This document shows positions 52,470 through 61,577 of a stretch of 64,000 nt of DNA, piece by piece (the first letter of the stretch is position 1; every line of letters starts with the position of its first letter). The stretch is from Pseudomonas fluorescens NCIMB 11764 (lineage in GTDB: Bacteria > Pseudomonadota > Gammaproteobacteria > Pseudomonadales > Pseudomonadaceae), in NCBI RefSeq assembly GCF_000293885.2, contig NZ_CP010945.1, positions 3,864,001 to 3,928,000 of the forward strand. The letters are read 5' to 3'. The notes below the pieces were generated by a model that saw nothing but the letters and a program-made list of their open reading frames with translations, was not told where the DNA came from and searched no databases. A program made the position numbers and the translations under genes.

Positions 52470-53447
52470 TCACTGCCAGGGATGCTTCTTTTCCCAACTC
52501 CAGGCGTGCGTCACGATCTGTTCCAGCGAGGCAAATTGCGGTTGCCAGCCAAGCAGGCTGTACGCCCTTTGGGGATCAGCCACCAGCCTTGGAGGATCAC
52601 CCGCACGGCGTGGCGCATCGCTGACGGAGATCGCCTGGCCAGTGACACGACGCGCGGTGTCTATCACTTCCTGTACCGAGAATCCCTGGCCATTGCCGAG
52701 GTTGAACGCCGTGCTTGCACCGCCGGTCACCAGGTAATCCACGGCCAGTGCGTGAGCGGCCGCCAGATCGGCGACATGGACGTAGTCGCGAATACAGGTG
52801 CCGTCAGGCGTGTCGTAATCGCGGCCATAGACGGTGATGCTCGCACGCCGGCCGGAGGCGGCTTGCAGGATCAACGGCAGCAGGTGGGTTTCCGGTTCGT
52901 GGCGTTCACCCAGCTGTCCGTCAGGGTCTGCTCCGGCCGCGTTGAAGTAGCGCAGGCAAACCGACTTCAGCCCGTACGCGCGATCAAAATCTTCAAGCAT
53001 CTGTTCCACCATCCACTTACTGCGACCATAAGGATTGATCGCCGCCTTGGGATGTTCTTCGTCGATGGGCACATACGCCGGGTCGCCATAAATGGCGGCA
53101 GTCGAGGAAAAGATGAAGCGCTTGACGTTCGCGCGAACCATGGCCTGTAGCAGCGTCAGCGTGGCGGCCAGGTTGTTCTGGTAATACTTGGCCGGTTCGG
53201 TGACGGATTCGCCAACCTGTATGAATGAGGCGAAGTGGAACACGGCATCGAAGTGGTGCGTGGCAAACAAGGTGTCCAGGGCTTGCGCGTCGGCGATGTC
53301 CAGTTCAACCAGTGTTCCGCCCGTCAAGGCGTCGCGATACCCCGTGGAAAAATTGTCCGCCACCACCAGCTCGTGACCTGTGCGCAGCAGATGCTTGACC
53401 ATGTGCGAGCCGATGTAACCTGCGCCGCCGACCACCAAAAAATTCAT
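52470..53447 (-). CDS. galE: UDP-glucose 4-epimerase
   Basis: This 325-residue extended short-chain dehydrogenase has the NAD-binding GGAGYIG at residues 7-13 and the catalytic block FSSTAAIYGDP plus Y-x3-K in NPYGRSK. It converts UDP-glucose to UDP-galactose in the cytoplasm. A strong AGGAGG precedes the ATG at 53447. It is the last gene of the unit with the glycosidase and the Wzy-like protein; galactose is therefore probably a component of the polysaccharide. Confidence 0.92.
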   Translation of the reverse strand: MNFLVVGGAGYIGSHMVKHLLRTGHELVVADNFSTGYRDALTGGTLVELDIADAQALDTLFATHHFDAVFHFASFIQVGESVTEPAKYYQNNLAATLTLLQAMVRANVKRFIFSSTAAIYGDPAYVPIDEEHPKAAINPYGRSKWMVEQMLEDFDRAYGLKSVCLRYFNAAGADPDGQLGERHEPETHLLPLILQAASGRRASITVYGRDYDTPDGTCIRDYVHVADLAAAHALAVDYLVTGGASTAFNLGNGQGFSVQEVIDTARRVTGQAISVSDAPRRAGDPPRLVADPQRAYSLLGWQPQFASLEQIVTHAWSWEKKHPWQ

Positions 53448-53492
53448 CCTGTCCTCCTGGAAACTGTTGCTGTGCAAACGCAGATTGTACCG

Positions 53493-56114
53493 TCAGTGCG
53501 CAGCGCTTTTTTTCAAAAACAACCAATTGAAAGCCTGCACGCCGTCGAACTTGATCGTGTAGCGCCCATCAAGGTAAGTCGCGGGCAACTTCTTCAGTTG
53601 GGCCTGCGTGCCTTGGGTGTACAGCGTCAGGCCTGGCGGTCCCTGAATGCTGAGCGTGCCTTCAAGCGGCTCGACGTAAAAAGGTGTTTTGTCATCGTCT
53701 TTGGGGATAGCACGAGTGCCCAGAGAAATCAGCAGATCCTGCGACCGACCGACAGGTGCGGCGTCCAGGCTTTGCACCACCACGCTGGCATTGGCGGTCT
53801 TCACTTGAACCTGGATGTTGCCCAGGCTGATCGACTCGCCACCGATCCAGCCGGTGACGGCCTGGGTGCGCGGCGTATTGATGGTGTAGATGCCTTGTTT
53901 CCAGTTGCGCTTGAGTTCGCCCGTATCGGTCGTGGACTCGCTGGCATTGGCGTCCAGCAACGATTGGTCAGGATCATGAAACACCTGCGCATTGCTCGGG
54001 ATAATGCCCGGCTGCAACCAGGGCAGTTCCGGCGTCTGTGGCATGGCGATTTGCAGCTTGCCTTTCTCCATGGCGGTACGCAGCAGAACCGAGTTGGCCG
54101 GTGAGACGGGTTTGTTGAACAGGGTGTCGGGTGTCGGTGCGAAGACGTAAGTCGTGTTGGCTTCGCTGACGTCGGCACGGCGGTAGAGCAGGGCGGCGGC
54201 GGGCAGGGTCGCCAGCATCGCAGGGTCGTTGTAGGCGTGCCAGTTGTCGGCCGTTACCCAGCCGCCGTCGAGCGGCTGCTGGCTGTAGGCATATTGCATC
54301 AGCGCGTCCCAGCCCTGGTGGCTGGCGGTGCCGGCGACATAGAGGGGCAACGAGTGGCGGTCGGGTGTCGGGAACGGTTCGTTGTTCCACTCGGTGACGG
54401 TCAGCGGTTTGCCGGTGACCTGGCCAGCGCTCATCCAGTCGACGATCCCTTCGGTGGTGAGCGGGTTTTTCTCCAGCTGCCCGGAGCCGCCATAGCTGTG
54501 AACGTCGATGACGTCGCCCGCAGTCAGGGCCGGCAAGGAACTCAGGCCATCGCCGCCCCAACTGCTGGTGGTGGCAATGGGTACCTTCACGCCCAATTCG
54601 CGAAGATGCTGGATCATCTCTACGTTGAAATTCCGTTCCAGATCGTTAAGGAACAGCTTGGCGGGGCCATGCTCCCACGAGCGCCAGGTGAGGCTTGCCG
54701 ATAGATTGTGCTGACTGGCAAAGGCATCCGCCCGGTTCTTGTAGAGCTCCCAGTGCCTGGGAACGCCCTTGTCTCGCAGCAGGGCGTTGCCAAAGTGTTG
54801 AGTGACGTCATTTTCGTTGGTGATCAGCACGGCGGCGATTGCCGGATCATCTTTATAGGCGAGGCCGGTAAAGGGATTTACATGGGTCATGTAGGCTTCG
54901 GCGAAGCGTTTCATCGCCTGCTGAATGGTGATGTTCACATACGCGAAGCCCTTGAGGCTGGCATTGTTCTGCTCGTCTTTTGGCAGCTCGTCGAAGCCGA
55001 AAATGTTGTCTTTCGCCATCAGGGCTCGCTCGACGTGCATGTCGAGCCATACATAAATGCCTTCGTCTTTCAGGCACTTGATCCACCAGTCGATTTTTTT
55101 CAGCGATGCTGCGCTGAGTTGCTGAGTGTCCTGCGTTTGGTCGCGGTCACCAAAGATGTTGGGGCTGACCCAGGGGGAGTCATGGTGGTGCAGGCGGACG
55201 AGGTTGAAACCGAGTGCCGACAGGCGTTTGGCTTGTTGCTTGATTGCATCGTCGGACGTTCGGAACAGCGCATAGGACGTGATGTTGGTGCCCCAAAAGC
55301 GCGCCGGGGTGTTGTCCGCGAACAGCAGTTGTTCGCCGGACGCTTTGACGAAGCCGCGCTTGCCCGCAGGTTTTTCGCCAGCGTTGAGGAAGGACAGATC
55401 GACCGGAGAGGTTTTGATGTCGACCTTGTCATCTGGCCAGGTCTTCGGGTCCGTCAGGCCAAAACGCTCTGTCGTGGTGGGGCCGAGAACAACGTCGCCA
55501 GAAATGCTCAGGGTCGCTTTGACGTGTTGCTCGCCGGGTTTGATCGTGTTTTTGTAGAAGAAAGCACGTACCTCGGATGGGCTGCCGGGCTCAAAGTACA
55601 CGCTCGCCAGCGCCGGCTCGAAACGCATCTCGATGCGTCGGCCTTGTGCATTGCCCCACGACCAGCCGCGGTTGCCGGGCAGCAATTGCGGCGTGCTCAT
55701 TTCACCGGCGAAAAGGGCCGGGTCGAAATTGAAGACGATACCTCCACCCATCACGCCTGACTTCACGCTGTGTGCATTCAGGTCAAAGTCCCAGGTCAGT
55801 GTCTTTTCGTCTTCTTTCTGAATCTGCCCCGTAAGGTCGAAGTCCAGTGCTTTGTTCTGGCCTTCCAGGGTGTATTTGTAGGGGGCGTCGACCTTGAACC
55901 GGGTGCCGAAGGACGTCCAGTCCCAGTTACTCCCCCAGAAGGTAAATTTTGACGCCGCGACAGGGCTGCCGCCGCGCGTCAGCACGGGCAGGCCGCTGCG
56001 TTCATCGACACTGGCAACCCACTCCGAGGCCCAGGTACTGAACGGCCAAATGGCAACGCACAGGAGCGCCGGAAGCAGCATCGGAGTGCGGCGTAACAAA
56101 GTGGTCATTGGCAT
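53493..56114 (-). CDS. Large secreted clan-A glycoside hydrolase of the EPS locus
   Basis: The 873-residue precursor has a signal peptide, an N-terminal beta-rich region, a central TIM-barrel cellulase-like domain with candidate acid/base E434 (ITNENDVTQ) and nucleophile E575 (TVTEWNNEP), and a C-terminal beta-sandwich. The NE...E arrangement is typical of clan A. It may trim or release the polysaccharide in the periplasm, as PslG does for Psl, though the family differs. The ATG overlaps the stop of the preceding gene (TAATG), so the start at 56114 is well supported. Confidence 0.85.
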   Translation of the reverse strand: MPMTTLLRRTPMLLPALLCVAIWPFSTWASEWVASVDERSGLPVLTRGGSPVAASKFTFWGSNWDWTSFGTRFKVDAPYKYTLEGQNKALDFDLTGQIQKEDEKTLTWDFDLNAHSVKSGVMGGGIVFNFDPALFAGEMSTPQLLPGNRGWSWGNAQGRRIEMRFEPALASVYFEPGSPSEVRAFFYKNTIKPGEQHVKATLSISGDVVLGPTTTERFGLTDPKTWPDDKVDIKTSPVDLSFLNAGEKPAGKRGFVKASGEQLLFADNTPARFWGTNITSYALFRTSDDAIKQQAKRLSALGFNLVRLHHHDSPWVSPNIFGDRDQTQDTQQLSAASLKKIDWWIKCLKDEGIYVWLDMHVERALMAKDNIFGFDELPKDEQNNASLKGFAYVNITIQQAMKRFAEAYMTHVNPFTGLAYKDDPAIAAVLITNENDVTQHFGNALLRDKGVPRHWELYKNRADAFASQHNLSASLTWRSWEHGPAKLFLNDLERNFNVEMIQHLRELGVKVPIATTSSWGGDGLSSLPALTAGDVIDVHSYGGSGQLEKNPLTTEGIVDWMSAGQVTGKPLTVTEWNNEPFPTPDRHSLPLYVAGTASHQGWDALMQYAYSQQPLDGGWVTADNWHAYNDPAMLATLPAAALLYRRADVSEANTTYVFAPTPDTLFNKPVSPANSVLLRTAMEKGKLQIAMPQTPELPWLQPGIIPSNAQVFHDPDQSLLDANASESTTDTGELKRNWKQGIYTINTPRTQAVTGWIGGESISLGNIQVQVKTANASVVVQSLDAAPVGRSQDLLISLGTRAIPKDDDKTPFYVEPLEGTLSIQGPPGLTLYTQGTQAQLKKLPATYLDGRYTIKFDGVQAFNWLFLKKSAAH

Positions 56115-57640
56115 TACCGGAGTTGGAGGTGGGCACTCGCAGTGACTGCGATCGAAGTGTGCTTGAGCTTGCGAGCCATCTGGACATAGGCAACGCCCAG
56201 CCCGGCCACCGACCAATACACAATGGGGATGAACGTGATACTGCTGACCGTCACGATGGTCACCATGATCCCGGCCAGTGTCGCCAGGAGTGCGCGTCCG
56301 AGCCGGCGTCTTTCATCATCCTTGTCGGGGAACGAACGCATTGCCTTGCGGATACCCAGCAGAACCGTGACGAAAAAAGCCACGAACAGCGTCAACCCGA
56401 CCAACCCGACCTGCAGCGCCACGTTGATGTAGGTGTTCACGATATCGATGATGCCCTGGCCCTGGATCATGGACTGCATTTCCGGCGTGCTGCGGAAGTC
56501 GAAAGCGCCGAACAAGGGGTTGCGCTGGATAACGATCATTGCGTTATCGAACAAACGTTGTCGGTACGTGATGTTCTCTACTTCGATGGTGCCGATGAAC
56601 GGTAGCAGGTCCAGGAATTTTTGCCCGCCCGGTACGATGGCCAGCAAAGGAATAGCGAGCACGGCGGCGAGCGCCAGCAGCATCAAGCGTTTGGCAGCGC
56701 CGCGACCCGTGGCGATAAACGCTGTGATCATGACGACGGCGCCGATCCAGGGACCACGCGACAGCGGCGCGAACAGTCCGCCAGCCAGCAGGAGACCACC
56801 GAGCCGCCGCTGGAGCTTGCTGCGCACACCTTCCTGCAAAAACAGGTACAGGCCGAGGGCGACGCTGATGACAAACCCCAGCGCAATGGCCTGGCCAGTG
56901 GTGGCGCTCGCGCGCAATGAACCGCCACGGCTCAAGTACCCGGACATTTCCCATTGCATGCCCAGGGCGTCCGTCAGCGCGCTGTAGAGCAGCCAGCTGC
57001 GGGCAAATTCGAAGAGCCCGATAATGGACAGCACCATCGCGGCGAGGACAAACGCCAACAGGGCGTCCTTGAAGTCGCTGAGGTCTTTCAGGGCCCGGCT
57101 GGCGACGTAGTAAGGCAAAAAGACTTCGATGAACATGTAGGCCGTTTGGCGCAACGTGTCGGTGAGTGTCGTTTCGCGCAGCAACAGCAGGCTCGTCAGC
57201 ACAAGGCCGGCGGTCAACAGTTTGTCAGGCCAGGTGCGCCCGAAAGGCAGCGTGTCCGATCGCCTGCGCAGCACGAAAAACGCGGGAAGCAAGACGCACA
57301 GGGACAGCAACCGGATATGGTTGAGATCAAAGAAATAGTTGATGACGCCCATGCCGGGAATCTGCGCCGACGCCGGCGGGACGAGAAACAGCAGCATGAA
57401 GAACAGTGCCATGGGATTGCGCTCGCGTTTCCGTGCGACCGTCAGCACCACAGCGGCAACCGCTGCATACACCCAGAAACTGTGCGCGAAAAAAACCAGC
57501 AGGGTCAAAACGAACCACAGATTGCGACGACGTGTGAAGTCGTTGTACGGAATCAGGTCCTTTGCCGGTCGACGGGCCAGGGTAAAAACGGTGCCGGCGA
57601 GGACCAGAATGACGATTAGCGCGCGTATGTGCTCAGGCAT
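56114..57640 (-). CDS. Wzy/O-antigen-ligase-like membrane protein
   Basis: The 508-residue protein has about 12 helices and the large periplasmic loop characteristic of the O-antigen ligase/Wzy family, with GGSLRASATTGQAIALG and SRGPWIGAVV typical of the family core, and FIGTIEVENITYRQRLFDNA in the loop. It should polymerise repeat units at the outer face of the inner membrane. First gene of its operon, divergent from the flippase gene; the 95 bases between them hold both promoters. Confidence 0.87.
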   Translation of the reverse strand: MPEHIRALIVILVLAGTVFTLARRPAKDLIPYNDFTRRRNLWFVLTLLVFFAHSFWVYAAVAAVVLTVARKRERNPMALFFMLLFLVPPASAQIPGMGVINYFFDLNHIRLLSLCVLLPAFFVLRRRSDTLPFGRTWPDKLLTAGLVLTSLLLLRETTLTDTLRQTAYMFIEVFLPYYVASRALKDLSDFKDALLAFVLAAMVLSIIGLFEFARSWLLYSALTDALGMQWEMSGYLSRGGSLRASATTGQAIALGFVISVALGLYLFLQEGVRSKLQRRLGGLLLAGGLFAPLSRGPWIGAVVMITAFIATGRGAAKRLMLLALAAVLAIPLLAIVPGGQKFLDLLPFIGTIEVENITYRQRLFDNAMIVIQRNPLFGAFDFRSTPEMQSMIQGQGIIDIVNTYINVALQVGLVGLTLFVAFFVTVLLGIRKAMRSFPDKDDERRRLGRALLATLAGIMVTIVTVSSITFIPIVYWSVAGLGVAYVQMARKLKHTSIAVTASAHLQLR

Positions 57641-57735
57641 GAATTAATGCACTTATTGATTGGTGAGCGAAGCATAGTGGATTGCCTGATTGCGGCTATA
57701 GTAACGTTCGTGCAACTGATTCCGGGATTGATGTT

Positions 57736-59112
57736 ATGCCTTCAATTGATTTATCGCCATCGTTGAGCCTGCGCAAGCGAGCGATATTCGCCGGGGCATG
57801 GAATATCGGAGCGCTTGTCACGTCTCAGGCCATGCGCCTGGGTGGCAACCTGATCATGGCTCGCCTGCTGATGCCGGAGATGTTCGGCATCATGGTCATC
57901 GCGACCACCGTTTCGGTGATCCTCCATTTGCTTTCCGATGTGGGCTTGCGCCAGAACATCATCCAGAGCCCGCGGGGTGACGATCCAGTATTTCTCAATA
58001 CCGTGTGGACCGTGCAGATCGTGCGCGGTTTTGTCCTTTTTGCCTCAACGTTACTGATCGCGGGCTTTGCCTGGTTTGCGCAAGTCATCCATTTGTGGTC
58101 GCCCGAATCCACTTATGCGGCACCCGAGTTACCGCTGGTGTTGGCCTGCACGGGGTTGTCCGCGGTCATCTATGGTTTTCAGTCGACAAAAGTCGACGTG
58201 GCCGTTCGCGCATTCCAGCAAAAGAAAGTCGTGCTCGCCGAGTTTGCGTCCCAGATTGCCGGCCTGCTGGTGATGCTGGCTATCGGTTACTTCACCCGGT
58301 CTATCTGGTCGCTGGTGGGCGCGGGCCTGATCTCCGCGCTGGTCAGTACGCTTCTGGGACATTTCTGGTTTCAGGGTCCGCATAACCGTCTGCTCTGGGA
58401 TCGTACCGCGCTCCAGGAACTGGTCGTCTTCGGCCGTTGGATATTGCTGTCATCGGCGGTAGGCGTACTGGCCATGAATGGCGACCGCATCTGGTTCGGC
58501 GGCAGCATGTCGGCTGCCGAACTGGGCGTCTACTCCATCGCCGTGCTGATTCTTGGGGCTATCACGCTCGGCGTGCAGAGGCTGGTTGGCGCCGTGGCGT
58601 TGCCCGCCTTCGGCGAGGCGGCAAGAACCAACGACACAGCGCGGCTCCGCTCTTTGTATGATCGCTTCAGACTGATTGTCGACATCGTCTTGCTGTTTAT
58701 CACCGGACTGTTGTGGATCATCAGCCCACTGATCATTCACTGGTTATACGACGAGCGTTATGCCGAGGCCGGCGGCATGATGGCCGTGCTGTCACTCTCT
58801 TTCTTCACTTTGCGCTACGGCGTCGCGCATCAAGCCTGGCTGGCCTTGGGACTCACCAAGTATCAGGCCATGGATAACATCATTCGCGCCATCTCGTTAT
58901 GGGTGTTGCTGCCGGTGTTGCTGGCGGTTGGCGGCGTGAAATATGCGATTTGGGGTGTTGCGCTGCATACGCTCCCTACACTTGTGCTAATTGTTTATGT
59001 GAACTGTCGTATAGGGCTGTTCAATCTCAAGCGGGAGCTGGTTGTCCTGCCAATGTTGCTGGTCGGGGTGTTGTGCGGGGAGTTGGTGCTGGGGCTCGCT
59101 GAATGGCTTTGA
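57736..59112 (+). CDS. Wzx-type polysaccharide flippase
   Basis: This 458-residue membrane protein of the MOP/PST family has about 12-14 helices. The N-terminal part (AIFAGAWNIGALVTSQAMRL and RLLMPEMFGIMVIATTV) is typical. It moves the undecaprenyl-linked repeat unit across the inner membrane. The ATG at 57736 was chosen over an upstream frame that starts in the promoter region. The ribosome-binding site is weak. A 119-base gap separates it from the Tat-signal gene. Confidence 0.9.
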   Translation: MPSIDLSPSLSLRKRAIFAGAWNIGALVTSQAMRLGGNLIMARLLMPEMFGIMVIATTVSVILHLLSDVGLRQNIIQSPRGDDPVFLNTVWTVQIVRGFVLFASTLLIAGFAWFAQVIHLWSPESTYAAPELPLVLACTGLSAVIYGFQSTKVDVAVRAFQQKKVVLAEFASQIAGLLVMLAIGYFTRSIWSLVGAGLISALVSTLLGHFWFQGPHNRLLWDRTALQELVVFGRWILLSSAVGVLAMNGDRIWFGGSMSAAELGVYSIAVLILGAITLGVQRLVGAVALPAFGEAARTNDTARLRSLYDRFRLIVDIVLLFITGLLWIISPLIIHWLYDERYAEAGGMMAVLSLSFFTLRYGVAHQAWLALGLTKYQAMDNIIRAISLWVLLPVLLAVGGVKYAIWGVALHTLPTLVLIVYVNCRIGLFNLKRELVVLPMLLVGVLCGELVLGLAEWL

Positions 59113-59231
59113 TTTGATCTGAGTCACTGGCTGTTTCCAGCGCTTGGGGGAACGTCACCTTTCGGGGAGTGATGGGTTTGACGGGTCGCTGAAAATACAA
59201 ACGCAATCTTAATGTCGTGGGGCTTTGAATC

Positions 59232-59426
59232 ATGAATGAACTTGATTTGAATACCTCTGTGATGGGGCGCAGAGACTTCCTCCAGGCGTTTGCGGTGTTG
59301 AGTCTGGGGGGGATGACATTTGGATTGTCCTCGTTCCTTGTTCCGCCTTCTTCTGAAAAAAACGGGTTTGTCGTCGTTAACGGCTGGGTGTTGCCTGCCC
59401 AGTATTTTCGGCAAACGCGCACATGA
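59232..59426 (+). CDS. Tat-signal microprotein overlapping the GMC oxidoreductase
   Basis: This 64-residue protein consists of a Tat signal (GR13-R14-DFLQAFAV followed by a hydrophobic core) and a short tail ending NGWVLPAQYFRQTRT. Its stop shares ATGA with the oxidoreductase start, so translation is coupled. Three-subunit gluconate and sorbitol dehydrogenases have a Tat-bearing gamma subunit of roughly 170-200 residues that carries a signal-less FAD subunit across the membrane; this one is much shorter. It may be a minimal Tat escort. No homologue was recognised. Confidence 0.7.
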   Translation: MNELDLNTSVMGRRDFLQAFAVLSLGGMTFGLSSFLVPPSSEKNGFVVVNGWVLPAQYFRQTRT

Positions 59427-60886
59427 TCAAAGATTACCAATCGCAGAAAGAACTGCGCGATCACTATGACTTCTGCATCATCGGGGCCGGGCCGGCGGGC
59501 ATCACGCTGGCGTTGCGTCTGGCCGGTGATGGCCGGCGCGTGCTGCTTGTCGAGGGCGGGGGGCACGAATATTCACCGTCCTCGCAAACCCTCTACAACT
59601 GCCCCTCGACAGGTCTGAATGTCTACGCTGAAGAAACACGCCTGCGGTTTCTCGGCGGCACGTCGAACCACTGGGCGGGGCGTTGCCGGCCCTTCGAAAA
59701 ATCAGATTTCGACTGGGGCCCTCCGGTCAGCCTTCCTGGCTGGCCCATCAGATTTTCCGAGTTCGAACGCTATCTGCCAGCAGCCATGGCCATTGTGGAT
59801 CTCCCGTCGGATTCCGGATTCAAGACGATCAATGCGTCCATGGACGGCAACGACTTTGTAGCGGATCGTTTCCTGCTGAGTCCGCCGACGCGATTTGCAC
59901 AAAAATACGCCAAGGATCTTCAAGAGACCGAGGGGCTTGATGTCTTCATCAATTGCAACTGTGTCGATCTTGAATTTGATGACAAGACCGGCCGCATCGC
60001 CGCCATCGTTGTGTCCGATTACGACAGGCACCGAGAGCGAGTGAAGGCAAAACAGTTCATTCTGGCCACGGGCGCCATCGAGAATGCCAGGCAGCTGATG
60101 AACAGTGAGTCTTTGACAGCCGCCGGAGTCGTCAGCAAGGACGGTTTGGTCGGCAAATGTTTCATGGAACACCTGAACCTCGACCTGGGGACTTTCATCC
60201 TGGGGGAGGGGCAGAGTACAGAGCCTCGACAGTACTTCACGACCGATGCGTTTGTAGCGCAATATCAATCAGGCAAAGGAAATGTATCGGCATCGCTCCT
60301 GGCGCACGTGCAGGCCTATGGGCGAACGGCAGCCATCAAGGACTTTCTGGAGAACCTCGCCTGCGATGTAGGGTTGGCGCACAAGCTCGATTTCATTTCC
60401 CGCTTCAATTGTCCCGGGGATGGGGTGATCACCACGCTTATCGAACAATTTCCCAATCGAAACAGCGGCATCACGTTGCTTGATGAACGGGATGCATTGG
60501 GGGTGCGCAAGGTCAGCATCAATTGGGAAGTGGCACCCGAAGACAGGCGTACCATCAAGTGCATAGGGATGGAGGTGGCGAAGTGTTTTGCCGACACGGG
60601 GCTGGGCTTCGTCAAGCTGGAAGAGTGCGTGTATGACGTCTCTGTGCCATTAAAAGTGACGCCCCACGCTCATCATATGGGGACTACTCGGATGGCCTCG
60701 GCGCCTGAGTTCGGAGTGGTCGACGAGAACTGCAAAGTGTTCGGCATCGACAATCTTTACGTGGCGGGCAGCAGTGTCTTTGCTACAGCCGGTGCGAGCA
60801 ATCCGACCATGCCTCTTTTACAACTTGCCCTGAGGCTGGCAGATCACCTGAATCGTCAAGCGGGCCCGGCGGGCAGATATTCCTGA
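59423..60886 (+). CDS. GMC-family FAD oxidoreductase
   Basis: The 487-residue protein has the FAD-binding fold IIGAGPAGITLALRLAG, a GGTSNHWAGRC active loop and the C-terminal GMC domain with HAHHMGTTRM, where the histidine acts as base, and NLYVAGSSVFATAGASNPT. No signal peptide is present. It should oxidise a sugar or alcohol, perhaps a group on the polysaccharide or its precursor. It directly follows the Tat microprotein with a 4-base overlap, so export of the pair via Tat is plausible. Confidence 0.9.
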   Translation: MIKDYQSQKELRDHYDFCIIGAGPAGITLALRLAGDGRRVLLVEGGGHEYSPSSQTLYNCPSTGLNVYAEETRLRFLGGTSNHWAGRCRPFEKSDFDWGPPVSLPGWPIRFSEFERYLPAAMAIVDLPSDSGFKTINASMDGNDFVADRFLLSPPTRFAQKYAKDLQETEGLDVFINCNCVDLEFDDKTGRIAAIVVSDYDRHRERVKAKQFILATGAIENARQLMNSESLTAAGVVSKDGLVGKCFMEHLNLDLGTFILGEGQSTEPRQYFTTDAFVAQYQSGKGNVSASLLAHVQAYGRTAAIKDFLENLACDVGLAHKLDFISRFNCPGDGVITTLIEQFPNRNSGITLLDERDALGVRKVSINWEVAPEDRRTIKCIGMEVAKCFADTGLGFVKLEECVYDVSVPLKVTPHAHHMGTTRMASAPEFGVVDENCKVFGIDNLYVAGSSVFATAGASNPTMPLLQLALRLADHLNRQAGPAGRYS

Positions 60887-60962
60887 TACTACAATCAAAA
60901 AAACACAGGGTGTATCTGACTCTGACACGGATGAAAATCGCAGGATATGTGAGGCTGACAGG

Positions 60963-61577
60963 ATGATAGGGCTGGCAAGACGTGCAGTAAGTTACTACGT
61001 CAATAAAACGGGGCGCGGACCCGGAATCTTCAAATGGTTTTGTAAACCTAACGGATACCAGTGGGCTAAGTATCTGGCGCGCTGGGGATCGCTGCATTCA
61101 GTCGGCACCGGTGTGTGGATCAATGTCGGATGCAACATCACTGACCCTTCGCTGGTCCGCCTGGGCAACAACGTCGGCTTATCGGATTGCACGCTGTTCG
61201 GGCACGACGGCGTCATCGGCATATTTGCCGAGCGTTTCAACGTAAAGCTCGATTCTGTCGGACCGGTCGACATCCGTGACAACTGTTTTGTCGGGCACGG
61301 TGCGATCATCATGCCGCGCGTGACCATAGGTCCGGATTCAATTGTCGCCGCAGGTGCCGTTGTCACGAAAGATGTTCCACCCGGGGTGGTAGTCGGGGGT
61401 AATCCGGCAAAGGTCATTTGTACGATCGAAGAGCTGATCAGAAAACTCGAGACGCGTTGCAACACCTATCCGTGGATGGACATGATCAGAGAACGCAAAG
61501 GCGCCTATGATCCAAGCGTGGAGCCGACGCTCATGGCCATGCGAGTGCAGTACTTTTTTGGCGAGCCACCAAAATGA
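60963..61577 (+). CDS. Hexapeptide-repeat acyltransferase (XAT type)
   Basis: The 204-residue protein has a left-handed beta-helix with hexapeptide repeats (PVDIRDNCFVGHGAIIMPRV, then IGPDSIVAAGAVVTKDVPPG, GNPAKVI). It probably adds an acetyl or similar group to the polysaccharide precursor. GAGG precedes the ATG at 60963. The stop overlaps the glycosyltransferase start (ATGA). Confidence 0.88.
   Translation: MIGLARRAVSYYVNKTGRGPGIFKWFCKPNGYQWAKYLARWGSLHSVGTGVWINVGCNITDPSLVRLGNNVGLSDCTLFGHDGVIGIFAERFNVKLDSVGPVDIRDNCFVGHGAIIMPRVTIGPDSIVAAGAVVTKDVPPGVVVGGNPAKVICTIEELIRKLETRCNTYPWMDMIRERKGAYDPSVEPTLMAMRVQYFFGEPPK

Noticed and set aside
57641..57735. Sigma-70 promoter with TATAGT at 57697
   Set aside because: A plausible -10 is present, but no -35 lies at the correct distance, so it cannot be assigned.
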